This document shows, piece by piece, positions 8,715 to 16,282 of a stretch of 22,784 bases of DNA. The stretch covers positions 1 through 22,784 of the forward strand of contig NZ_ALPT02000066.1 in the NCBI RefSeq assembly GCF_000292245.2, read 5' to 3'. Origin of the DNA: Alkalihalobacillus alcalophilus ATCC 27647 = CGMCC 1.3604 (GTDB taxonomy: Bacteria; Bacillota; Bacilli; Bacillales; Bacillaceae_D). Position numbers and translations under genes: made by a program. Below the pieces are notes generated by a model. It was given only the letters and a program-made list of their open reading frames with translations. It did no database searches and was not told where the DNA came from. Each line of letters begins with the position of its first letter. Position 1 is the first letter of the stretch.

Positions 8715-9495
8715 AACAAAAACGATTTTTATTATTACATTTCTCTTCCTTAATGTTTTTTTAACGTTTCAATTAATTCAAAAAAATGAACATTATCAAA
8801 TAAGCGCTATTCCCGAAGTGACATTACAAGAGCGGCTTAAGACAAATAATATTACAATTGAAGGCGATTTGCCTGAGGTAGCGAGCAAAGACTATCATAT
8901 TATTGGTCGTAATCAACGATTTAGTGAGCAGCAACTTGAATATTTAAGTGATCAAATTTCCGAGGTGAGTGAGGACGGTAAAGTGCTAACCTCGATTTTA
9001 AATGAGCCTTACCCATTATCACGAGAACAATTTTCTCAAGATTTGAATCAGTTTTTATTAAATTATGTGAATGGTGGTGCTCATTATCAATATGGTGGTC
9101 GTAATCAAGAGCGTATGTACATTTATTTTTATCAAACTTTTAATCAGCATACTGCCTACTCTGATGACTATGAACCATTAACGATAAAGTTAAATGATGA
9201 CTGGGAAATAATCGGCTATAGTCAACGTTTTATTGAGTTTGAACAACACGGTAGTGAAAGTGAAATTTTATCAAGTTTAAAAGCGGTTGAAGTATTATTA
9301 AATAGTCAGCTTTTAAATATTGGTGATACGATTAATAAAATTGAGTATGGGTATTATAATCGTTTCTCATTAGAAAATGATGATTTAATGTATGCACCGA
9401 TGTGGTTAATTGAAGTAGGGGAAGAGAGTTATTTAGTTCATGCGATTGAAGGAGATGTCCAACATTTAACGGTCAATAATGTTGAGGAAGAATAG
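8701..9495 (+). CDS. walI: WalRK regulatory membrane protein WalI (YycI)
   Basis: Partner of WalH in controlling WalK. The 264 residues start with MNWSRTKTIFIITFLFLN: a short positive tail and one membrane helix, then an extracytoplasmic domain, as in the YycI family. The frame is open 13 codons further upstream, but the ATG at 8701 has GGGGGAG 7 nt ahead and the product from it has the expected family length. It overlaps walH by 14 nt. The gene ends 42 bp before walJ. Confidence 0.93.
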   Translation: MNWSRTKTIFIITFLFLNVFLTFQLIQKNEHYQISAIPEVTLQERLKTNNITIEGDLPEVASKDYHIIGRNQRFSEQQLEYLSDQISEVSEDGKVLTSILNEPYPLSREQFSQDLNQFLLNYVNGGAHYQYGGRNQERMYIYFYQTFNQHTAYSDDYEPLTIKLNDDWEIIGYSQRFIEFEQHGSESEILSSLKAVEVLLNSQLLNIGDTINKIEYGYYNRFSLENDDLMYAPMWLIEVGEESYLVHAIEGDVQHLTVNNVEEE

Positions 9496-9537
9496 CTATT
9501 TTAGTGGATGAGTTGAGAGATACTGGAGTGAACAGGA

Positions 9538-10332
9538 ATGACATTACGTTTTAGTGTGTTAGCAAGCGGTAGTACGGGGAATGCAATGTATGTAGAAACA
9601 GAAAATCAACGTTTATTAGTGGATGCGGGTTTGAGCGGAAAAAAGTTGGAAGAGCTTTTTCAAAAGATTAATCGGAACCCAAAAGAGCTTGATGGGATTC
9701 TCGTAACTCATGAACATAGTGACCATATAAAAGGAGTCGGGATTTTTGCGAGGAAGCATCATTTGCCGATTTATGCGAATACGAAAACATGGAACGCTAT
9801 GGAAGGGCATCTTGGGGTTATTACAAACGAGCAAAAGTTTCATTTTGAAGTTGGAGAAGTGAAAAGCTTTGCCGATCTCGAGGTCGAGTCATTTGGTGTT
9901 TCACACGATGCGGCTGAGCCGATGTTTTATGTTTTCCATCATCAAGGGAGGAAATTAACATTAGCAACCGATATGGGCTATGTAAGTGAAAGAATTAAAG
10001 GAACGATTTGCGGGTCTAATATGTTTGTCTTTGAGTCGAATCATGATATTAATATGTTACAAATGGGTAGGTACCCATGGAGTATTAAACGACGTATTTT
10101 AAGTGATGTCGGTCATGTTTCAAATGAAGATGCGGCAATGGCTTTAAGTGATGTAATTACAGATGCCACTTCAAGAATTTATTTAGCCCATTTAAGCTTA
10201 GATAATAATATGAAAGATTTAGCTCGTTTGACCGTTGAGCAAGTTTTAAAAGAACAAGATCATGCAGTCAATGATCAGTTTGATTTATATGATACTGACC
10301 CAGTGGAACCAACTGCTTTGACTGTCGTTTGA
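9538..10332 (+). CDS. walJ: MBL-fold hydrolase WalJ (YycJ)
   Basis: Cytosolic metallo-beta-lactamase-fold protein, 264 residues; YycJ proteins are described as 5'-3' DNA exonucleases and are linked to cell division and replication co-ordination in streptococci and staphylococci. The N-terminus FSVLASGSTGNA and the metal motif THEHSDH (H58, H60, D62, H63) are clear, followed by GVSHDA, LATDMGY and LAHLSLDNN, which supply the remaining ligands of the fold. It lies as the last of the walRKHIJ set, with a GGAG 10 nt before the ATG. The DNase role here is transferred from the family, not visible directly. Confidence 0.93.
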   Translation: MTLRFSVLASGSTGNAMYVETENQRLLVDAGLSGKKLEELFQKINRNPKELDGILVTHEHSDHIKGVGIFARKHHLPIYANTKTWNAMEGHLGVITNEQKFHFEVGEVKSFADLEVESFGVSHDAAEPMFYVFHHQGRKLTLATDMGYVSERIKGTICGSNMFVFESNHDINMLQMGRYPWSIKRRILSDVGHVSNEDAAMALSDVITDATSRIYLAHLSLDNNMKDLARLTVEQVLKEQDHAVNDQFDLYDTDPVEPTALTVV

Positions 10333-10471
10333 TCGTTTAAAAGTGAGTGAAATCGGCAATAATAAGTAAGGATTTTCAAAGCATTTTATTGGACATTCTG
10401 ATGGTGAGTTAGTCAAAATAGTAGATAACGAATCAGTATTGAATCAATGTTCCTATTAGGAGGCTGTTATT

Positions 10472-11692
10472 ATGGGATACTATGACGAACATGTGAGACA
10501 AACACGAACTACAAGAAGTGGAAATCGACGTAGTACGGCTTTGTCGGCTTTTTTAGGAGCGGTTATCGGAGCGGTTGTCGTTTTATTTTCGGTTCCAATA
10601 CTAGCAAACTTAGGGTGGCTACCATATGAGATTCATCCAAATGAAGAAACGAGTCTAGATGTTGAGGAAAATAGAATCAATGATACTAGTGATCTCCAAT
10701 CTGTCTCCTATTCGGTCAATACGGACATAACGGAAATCGTTGAAAATGTTTCAGAAGCCGTTGTTGGTGTCGTTAATATTCAACAAGCTGGCTTTTTAGG
10801 GATGTCAGGAGAAGGCACAGGATCAGGCGTCGTGTATAAAATCACAGATGAACATGCCTTTATCGTGACAAATCAACATGTGATCGAAGGAGCTAATACG
10901 ATTGAAGTGAGCCTTTCAGACGGCACACGAGTAGAGGCAGAACTGATCGGCGAAGATGTGTTAACAGACTTAGCAGTCATTCGTATTGATGGCAGTGAAG
11001 TGGATACAGTCGCGGAATTTGGCGATTCCAATACCCTTCGTGTCGGCGAACCAGCTATTGCGATTGGAAACCCGCTAGGTCTTGAATTTGCCAGCTCAGT
11101 AACCCAAGGAATTATTAGCGGAACAGAACGAAGCATTCCAGTCGATACAAATGGTGATGGGCAAGTTGATTGGCATGCAGAGGTTATTCAAACGGATGCT
11201 GCGATTAATCCAGGAAATAGTGGTGGAGCTTTATTAAACATAGAAGGCCAAGTCATTGGAATCAATTCGATGAAAATTGCCCAAAGTGCGGTAGAAGGCA
11301 TTGGTTTTGCCATTCCAACGGCCATCGCCTTACCCATTATTGATGATTTAGAGCGATTCTCAGAAGTAAGGCGTCCACAGCTTGGTGTAGGGATTATTTC
11401 CTTAAATCAAATTCAAAGCTTCCATTGGCAAGAAACTTTAAACCTTCCAACAGACGTACGTGGAGGAGTTGTCGTCACAAGTGTTTCACCAAGTTCACCT
11501 GCAGCAGGTGCCAATATGCAAGAATATGATGTAATCGTTGAAATCGGTGGCGTAGAGGTGAACGATACCCATGATTTACGCAAGTTTTTATATACCGAAG
11601 CCGAGGTTGGGCAAGAGGTTGAAGTTGTGTACTATCGAGATGGTCAGAAGGAAACAGCTACGTTAACATTACAAGAACAAGAAAGTTTTTAA
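10472..11692 (+). CDS. htrC: HtrA-like membrane serine protease HtrC (YycK)
   Basis: Surface quality-control protease of the S1C (DegP/HtrA) family, 406 residues. A cytoplasmic tail (1-21) and one membrane helix (about 22-47) are followed by a linker, the trypsin-like domain (about 85-290) with catalytic H136 (TNQHV), D166 (LTDLAVI) and S250 (NPGNSGGALL), and a single C-terminal PDZ domain (about 300-395; GGVVVTSVSPSSPAAGA). AGGAGG at 10458-10463 is ideally placed for the ATG. The gene is downstream of walJ after 139 bp with no evident terminator, so it may be partly co-transcribed with the wal operon. The symbol follows the Bacillus gene at this position. Confidence 0.94.
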   Translation: MGYYDEHVRQTRTTRSGNRRSTALSAFLGAVIGAVVVLFSVPILANLGWLPYEIHPNEETSLDVEENRINDTSDLQSVSYSVNTDITEIVENVSEAVVGVVNIQQAGFLGMSGEGTGSGVVYKITDEHAFIVTNQHVIEGANTIEVSLSDGTRVEAELIGEDVLTDLAVIRIDGSEVDTVAEFGDSNTLRVGEPAIAIGNPLGLEFASSVTQGIISGTERSIPVDTNGDGQVDWHAEVIQTDAAINPGNSGGALLNIEGQVIGINSMKIAQSAVEGIGFAIPTAIALPIIDDLERFSEVRRPQLGVGIISLNQIQSFHWQETLNLPTDVRGGVVVTSVSPSSPAAGANMQEYDVIVEIGGVEVNDTHDLRKFLYTEAEVGQEVEVVYYRDGQKETATLTLQEQESF

Positions 11693-11755
11693 GTTAATTT
11701 CCAAAAAGGATGTATCTTTTAGCTTGTCGACAAGTCTCGTTAAGGAGGTTTATCG

Positions 11756-11794
11756 ATGAGCTTTTTTGATGATGAGAAGATGTTAGGGTGCTGA
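11756..11794 (+). CDS. Tiny ORF (12 residues) with a strong ribosome site
   Basis: MSFFDDEKMLGC, then TGA. It is preceded by TAAGGAGG 7 nt before the ATG, the best ribosome site in this gap. I do not recognise it. It could be a small peptide, a leader, or the 5' remnant of a gene lost between htrC and the CxxH/CxxC gene. The rest of 11693-11958 holds a 12-bp palindrome (CTTGTCGACAAG, 11723-11734) and the promoter and DnaA box described separately. Confidence 0.3.
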   Translation: MSFFDDEKMLGC

Positions 11795-11918
11795 GTGTTG
11801 GACTTTTAATTCGATGATTAAAAAATTAGTTGGATAGGTCGAAAAAGAGCGAATCGTGTATGGAAGAAGTACCTGTGGATAAGAATATCTTGGAAGTATC
11901 CACATCTAAAATTAGAAT

Positions 11919-11928
11919 ATGCTATAAT
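11919..11928 (+). promoter_or_regulatory. Extended -10 promoter for the CxxH/CxxC gene
   Basis: TGCTATAAT is a consensus extended -10 (TGnTATAAT) 31 bp before the ATG at 11959. No good -35 lies at 16-18 bp, which is acceptable for an extended -10. A DnaA box lies about 40 bp upstream. Confidence 0.6.
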
Positions 11929-11958
11929 AAAAAACGGATAAAAGAAGGGACGGATAAA

Positions 11959-12126
11959 ATGAAATTAATGGCTTGTCAAGAGCATGTAGAGCTTGCAATG
12001 GAAATGATTATTGACGAAAAAGAAGTGGCACCTAATATAGAGATACTAACAAAAGATCAAGATTTATCCACAGTATGCGAGTTTTGTCAAAACGAGGCGA
12101 AATATAGCGTATCAAATCAACAATAA
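11959..12126 (+). CDS. CxxH/CxxC small protein (YyzF-like)
   Basis: A 55-residue protein with two metal-binding-type pairs: CQEH near the N-terminus (C6, H9) and CEFC near the C-terminus. This is the known Bacillus CxxH/CxxC family found between htrC and rlmH; its function is unknown, and zinc binding is inferred from the motif. A much longer frame runs upstream to 11830, but it passes through the promoter. The ATG at 11959 has GAAGGGA 8 nt upstream, so I chose it. A DnaA box (12064-12072) lies inside the coding sequence. Confidence 0.9.
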   Translation: MKLMACQEHVELAMEMIIDEKEVAPNIEILTKDQDLSTVCEFCQNEAKYSVSNQQ

Positions 12127-12188
12127 AATAACCTGTTGATATGTGGATAACTTCTGTGGATAAAAATAAAAAAGGAGTTATACACGCT

Positions 12189-12668
12189 GTGAATATCACG
12201 ATTATCTCAGTCGGAAAATTAAAAGAAAAATACTTAAAACTAGGAATTGAAGAATATACAAAAAGACTTGGAGCTTACGGCCAAATTTATTTAGTTGAAG
12301 TTCCAGACGAAAAGGCACCTGAAAACTTAAGTGCAGCAGAAGAAGAACAAGTGAAACAAAAAGAAGGCGAACGCATCCTTAACAAAATCCCCGCAGACAG
12401 CCACGTCATTGCCTTAGCAATCGAAGGCAAACAACTTACCTCAGAACAACTCGCCCAAAACCTCAACAATCTCGCAACATACGGTAAAAGCAAAGTTACT
12501 TTTATAATCGGTGGTTCCCTTGGTCTATCAAATGAAGTAACGCAACGGGCTAATGAGAAATTATCTTTTTCAAAGATGACGTTCCCACACCAGTTAATGA
12601 AGCTTGTGTTAGTGGAGCAGGTGTATCGGGCGTTTCGGATTATTAAGGGTGAACCGTATCATAAGTAA
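12189..12668 (+). CDS. rlmH: 23S rRNA (pseudouridine1915-N3)-methyltransferase RlmH
   Basis: SPOUT-class methyltransferase that modifies pseudouridine 1915 in helix 69 of 23S rRNA on the assembled ribosome. From the GTG at 12189 the product is 159 residues, the standard length, beginning MNITIISVGKLKEKY. VEVPDEKAPENLS, the SAM-loop segment VTFIIGGSLGLS and the C-terminal FSKMTFPHQ...EQVYRAFRIIKGEPYHK are diagnostic and close to staphylococcal OrfX. The frame is open 16 codons upstream, but that part consists of DnaA boxes and the AAGGAG site. The last codons (GAACCGTATCATAAGTAA) are the att site of the mobile DNA to the right, so the ORF remains intact after integration. Confidence 0.97.
   Translation: MNITIISVGKLKEKYLKLGIEEYTKRLGAYGQIYLVEVPDEKAPENLSAAEEEQVKQKEGERILNKIPADSHVIALAIEGKQLTSEQLAQNLNNLATYGKSKVTFIIGGSLGLSNEVTQRANEKLSFSKMTFPHQLMKLVLVEQVYRAFRIIKGEPYHK
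12646..12668 (+). repeat. attL: SCC-type attachment site in the rlmH 3' end
   Basis: GAACCGTATCATAA (12651-12664) is repeated exactly at 16367-16380; with flanks, 18 of 19 bases match (12646-12664 against 16362-16380). In staphylococci the SCC att site is these same codons of rlmH (GAAGCGTATCACAAATAA style). The site marks the left end of element A. Confidence 0.85.
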
Positions 12669-12733
12669 ATGGGGTTTTTATTAGATGTATACTTATCTGT
12701 ATATTTATCATTATTAAATGGATATAACAAAAT

Positions 12734-12770
12734 CTTCCTGGGCAACTAAACCAACAAATAGGAAGGTTTT
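12734..12770 (+). terminator. Weak terminator-like hairpin after rlmH
   Basis: CTTCCT (12734-12739) can pair with AGGAAG (12760-12765) across a 20-nt loop, followed by GTTTTTAT. The large loop makes it weak. It lies inside element A, so rlmH would use a different terminator after excision. Confidence 0.35.
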
Positions 12771-13244
12771 TATGTTTAAATTATTTATTAAGACTGTTGA
12801 ATGTTTCTTTATACTTGATTAATTATCATTTTTAAACTTTTAAATAAATAGAAGCATATGAAAATTATGATAACTAAAAAGAGGAGCTTGACTGTAATGG
12901 GGAAGCTTGAATTCACCAATTAAAAGCAATAGCAGTTTCAATATAATTCTAATTATGTTCAATTTGTTGAAGAAAAGTAGAGGTGGATATAAAGATATAT
13001 TATAATTTATTACTCTAAATAGTATACGTTATTCTAATCAATGATTTCGACAATTGTAGTAATTTAATATAAAATATAAAGTTTGAAGGGTATAAAAGAT
13101 AAAAATATGTAGTGGTTTATAATCAATAAGAAGTTATTGATACCTTTATATAAATTGTAAGGTATTTATCATGTAAAATAGATATAAAAATTTACTTAAT
13201 TAATAACTCATATATATAGATTATAAATGGACTGGAGTAGTGTT

Positions 13245-14340
13245 ATGAAAAGTATTCCGATATATTCTTTTTTTTCAGGTGCAGGATTTTTTAGATTTGG
13301 GATTTTCCTTTTCTGGTTTTGACATTACTTTTACAAATGAAATTTCAAAGGACATATCAAGAGTTTATAATTCCGGAATGAGCTCATGTTTAGATAAAGA
13401 AGTTTCAATTACTTGTAATGAATCCATTGAAGATATTTCTTCTAGTGATATTACAGAGATGGTCAATATTAAAAATCAAAATCAATTTTGGGGAGTTATT
13501 GGTGGACCACCATGTCCAGATTTCTCTGTAGGTGGAAAAAATAAAGGACATCAAGGTGAAAATGGTAAATTAACGGAAACATTTGTAAATTTAATTTGTA
13601 ATACTAGACCTAATTTTTTTGTTATTGAAAATGTAAAAGGACTTGTGAAGACTAAGAAGCATAAGGAATTTTTTGACAGAATGATAGGCTTATTAGAGGA
13701 CAGTGGATATGCTGTAGATTTTAAAGTTTTAAATGCGCTTGATTTGGGGGTACCTCAAGATAGAGAAAGAATATTTATATTGGGAGTAACAAAGACAATT
13801 TATAAAAAAGTTTTTAAGGTAGAGTTTTCTGGTGAACGTGGCTGGTTTTACTGGCCTTGTTATGAGAGATATGTAAATGCAAAATATAAGTATGTTTGGC
13901 CAACCACAAACGAATTTGGTATTGATATTGAAAAGCCCAGCTCTATTCCCCAGGAATTAATGGTAGGAACATACTTGTTGGATAATGAATTGAAAAATAT
14001 TCCGAATTCCAATGAGTTTTTCAATCCTAGGTCTTCCAAATTTAGTTTTATAGAAGAAGGGGATGATAAAAGAAAAAGCTTTAAAAGATTACACAGATGG
14101 AGATATAGTCCTACTATTGCGTATGGGAATAATGAAGTGCATCTTCATCCCACACTTGAGAGGAGATTATCAGTTCGAGAGGCACTTAGATTACAAACCG
14201 TACCTGATAACTTTGTAATAAATGAAGATATATCTTTGACAGTTAAATTTAAGGCTATAGGAAACGGTGTACCAGTTAAAATGTCAAGTTTGTTGGCAAG
14301 TAATTTAAGTTATTTTTTAAAGCAATACTTGTATAGCTAG
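13245..14340 (+). CDS. C5-cytosine DNA methyltransferase, frameshifted at motif I
   Basis: Transfers methyl from SAM to C5 of cytosine in DNA. The true start is probably ATG 13245 (GGAG 7 nt upstream), giving MKSIPIYSFFSGAG; that frame stops at 13320-13322. Removing one T from the T6 run at 13287-13292 joins it to the downstream frame as FSGAGFLDLGF, the motif I SAM-binding signature, for a 364-residue protein. The frame as read begins at GTG 13279 and lacks half of motif I. The other motifs are intact (restored numbering): IV GGPPCPDFS with catalytic C90, VI ENV (128-130), VIII QDRERIFILGV, IX RLSVREALRLQ, X KAIGNGVP. The stop lies 10 nt before the next gene. It is either an inactivated gene, a switchable one, or an assembly error. 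Target sequence unknown; AT-rich and likely acquired. Confidence 0.87.
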
Positions 14341-14350
14341 AGGTGATAAG

Positions 14351-14968
14351 ATGATATCTGAAGAAGAGATAAAATATGATCTGATAAATATGGATGATAC
14401 AGGTATTGTAAAAAAATATTTATTAAATACTGATGTTTGGTATTTTACATGTCATCTAAATCTAGACCATAATGCATTTATGATTAATCTTGATTTAATG
14501 AATGAAATAGTTTCAAATAATCTTTCCGTAAGTATGAAAAATATTCTAATTGTTGGAAGTGGAAAAACTGGTTATAGTTTTTCACCACAAAAAGCATTAA
14601 GAAAATTTGATAGTAATGAAGAAATAGAATCAGATATTGATATAGCAATAATATCTGATAAATATTTTTTTGAGTATTGGAATCTAGCAAGAAAAGAAGT
14701 TAGTGTAAGATATTCCCGTTACTATAATGAAATATCATCAGGGATATTTAATGGTTATATATCTAAAAATACTTTGGAAGATATACCTTCAATTAGAAAA
14801 AAATGGAATGATAGAATACGAGCAACAAAGAAAGAGTTAAAAGCAAGAGCAAAATTTCAACATCCGATAAATTTTAGAATTTATAGATCTTGGGAAGACT
14901 TAGAAGAATATCACATTAAGGGGATTAATAAGCTAAAAAAAGTAATAATAAAGGAGGGAAGCAAATGA
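14351..14968 (+). CDS. Nucleotidyltransferase-fold protein, unknown target
   Basis: 205 residues with a pol-beta-type nucleotidyltransferase signature: GSGKTG (69-74), then SDIDIAI (94-100) with D95 and D97 as the presumed metal-binding pair. A third carboxylate is not obvious. The C-terminal third is basic (RKKWNDRIRATKKELKARAK), suiting a nucleic-acid or nucleotide partner. Proteins of this fold act in tRNA maturation, antibiotic modification and MNT/HEPN-type toxin systems; the exact family is not recognised. GAGGTG precedes the ATG, it follows the methyltransferase by 10 nt, and its stop overlaps the DUF262 start (ATGA). This tight coupling suggests that it works with its neighbours. Confidence 0.7.
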   Translation: MISEEEIKYDLINMDDTGIVKKYLLNTDVWYFTCHLNLDHNAFMINLDLMNEIVSNNLSVSMKNILIVGSGKTGYSFSPQKALRKFDSNEEIESDIDIAIISDKYFFEYWNLARKEVSVRYSRYYNEISSGIFNGYISKNTLEDIPSIRKKWNDRIRATKKELKARAKFQHPINFRIYRSWEDLEEYHIKGINKLKKVIIKEGSK

Positions 14969-16041
14969 TTTTGAAAAACTTTCATATTTTAAAAGTGAAA
15001 GATGTATATGATAAATTTACAAATGGAGTCCTTGTTGTGGATGAGTCATATCAACGAAGAAAGGTTTGGAACGAAACGGATAAGATAAGATTAATAGAAA
15101 CAATTTTAATTGGGTATATTGTACCTTCCTTATATTTGTGGGATGCAGAAATCGATCCGACAACAGGGCAAACAATTACTCATATTGTTGATGGTCAGCA
15201 AAGGGTAAATGCAATAGTAGACTTTATTGAAGGTAAATTTTCACTGCTTAAATCAAGCCTTACTCAGCCTGATATTACTGGAAATTATGCAAATAAACGG
15301 TTTGATGAATTAACTGAAAAAGAAAGGGTTAATATTTGGTCGTACAATATACCTGTTGTTCAACTTTCAGAAGTAGATAATGTTGAAACTATAAAAAGTA
15401 TATTTTATAGATTGAATTTAACTGACTATAATTTAAGAGCACAAGAGAAAAGGCATAGTACTTCTAACGGTTTATTCGCTGAATTGGCTATTGAACTTTC
15501 AGAAAATGAATTTTGGTCTAATCACAATTTATTTAATGCAGGCGATATTAAAAGAATGAAAGATATTGAATTTTGTGCATCATTAATATTACTTGCACGA
15601 GATGGTATTATAAACCAAACAACTCAAAGACCTCTTAATAATGCTTATGATGATTATAAAGATATTTATGAAGAGAGAGATATTGATAAAATGAGAATAT
15701 TATTTTGGATAGATTCTCTTAATAAGTTTATTAATGATACAACTATAGGCTTTATACAAAAGAAATCACAGCTATATACTATGTTTACAGTTATAGATTA
15801 TTTGGAGTCAAATAAAATTGAAATATCAGATGAAATGGTATTAAATTTCACTGAATTTGTGAAAATGTATTTAGATTATAGAAATGACAATGTAGATAAT
15901 GACGATTCAACAAAGATTATACTAAATACGTATAAACTTGCGGTATCTGAAGGAATAAATAAATTAAAAAATAGAATGATTAGATTTAATATTATGAAAA
16001 AAGTCCTGTTGCAAGGTATAAATAGCATTGACGAAATTTAA
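14965..16041 (+). CDS. DUF262 (GmrSD N-terminal/ParB-like) protein
   Basis: 358 residues. The N-terminus carries the DUF262 signature: YQRRKVW (29-35), LIETILIGYIVPSLYLW, then IVDGQQRVNAIVDF with DGQQR at 76-80. In GmrSD and SspE proteins this domain binds or hydrolyses nucleotides and senses modified DNA, with a C-terminal DUF1524 HNH nuclease doing the cutting. No HNH motif is visible here; the C-terminal 200 residues are helical and unassigned. AAGGAGGG lies 6 nt before the ATG, which overlaps the preceding stop. It is the last gene of the three-gene operon. A role in restriction or anti-phage sensing is inferred. 16042-16282 holds no gene I can see. Confidence 0.83.
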   Translation: MILKNFHILKVKDVYDKFTNGVLVVDESYQRRKVWNETDKIRLIETILIGYIVPSLYLWDAEIDPTTGQTITHIVDGQQRVNAIVDFIEGKFSLLKSSLTQPDITGNYANKRFDELTEKERVNIWSYNIPVVQLSEVDNVETIKSIFYRLNLTDYNLRAQEKRHSTSNGLFAELAIELSENEFWSNHNLFNAGDIKRMKDIEFCASLILLARDGIINQTTQRPLNNAYDDYKDIYEERDIDKMRILFWIDSLNKFINDTTIGFIQKKSQLYTMFTVIDYLESNKIEISDEMVLNFTEFVKMYLDYRNDNVDNDDSTKIILNTYKLAVSEGINKLKNRMIRFNIMKKVLLQGINSIDEI

Positions 16042-16282
16042 TTTTAATTAAGTAGAGTTAATACTTTGCCTATTAATACTTATTGCATGAATCATTATAA
16101 AACTTATATTACTCCGAGTATTAAATTAATAAATTTCTGGACGCTCAAATGAATTTTTCTTTGACTTATTTAGTTTAAGTAAGATTTGAATATCGTATAA
16201 ATAATATGAGAGAAGTTATTGCATTGTTGTTAGTAAACCTTTCTTTTATGTATGCCTCCAAAATACTTATACATTCTAAATT

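Larger units (their letters stand above)
11874..12186. promoter_or_regulatory. DnaA-box cluster before rlmH
   Basis: Four perfect 9-mers of TTATCCACA or its complement: TGTGGATAA at 11874-11882, TTATCCACA at 12064-12072, TGTGGATAA at 12142-12150 and again at 12155-12163. Near matches are GTATCCACA at 11897-11905 and TTATACACG at 12178-12186. The last group overlaps the rlmH leader and ribosome site. As I recall, DnaA-bound clusters near oriC in B. subtilis include the yydA (rlmH) region, so this looks like a conserved initiation-control cluster; it might also repress rlmH. Confidence 0.8.

Noticed and set aside
12893..12923. Eight-residue ORF after GAGGAG near 12882
   Set aside because: Too short and AT-rich with no supporting context.
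13268..13275. Frameshift placed in the T8 tract rather than T6
   Set aside because: Losing a T there also restores frame but gives FFQVQDFLDL, destroying the conserved SGAG of motif I; T6 gives the exact family motif.
13284..13293. Programmed -1 frameshift at the TTTTTTA heptamer in the methyltransferase
   Set aside because: The change needed is +1 (skip one T), not -1, so the classical slippery-site mechanism would give the wrong frame.
14555..14574. GSGKTG read as a Walker A P-loop in the 205-residue protein
   Set aside because: The GxxxxGK[ST] spacing is not met, and a DxD pair follows about 20 residues later, which fits a nucleotidyltransferase.
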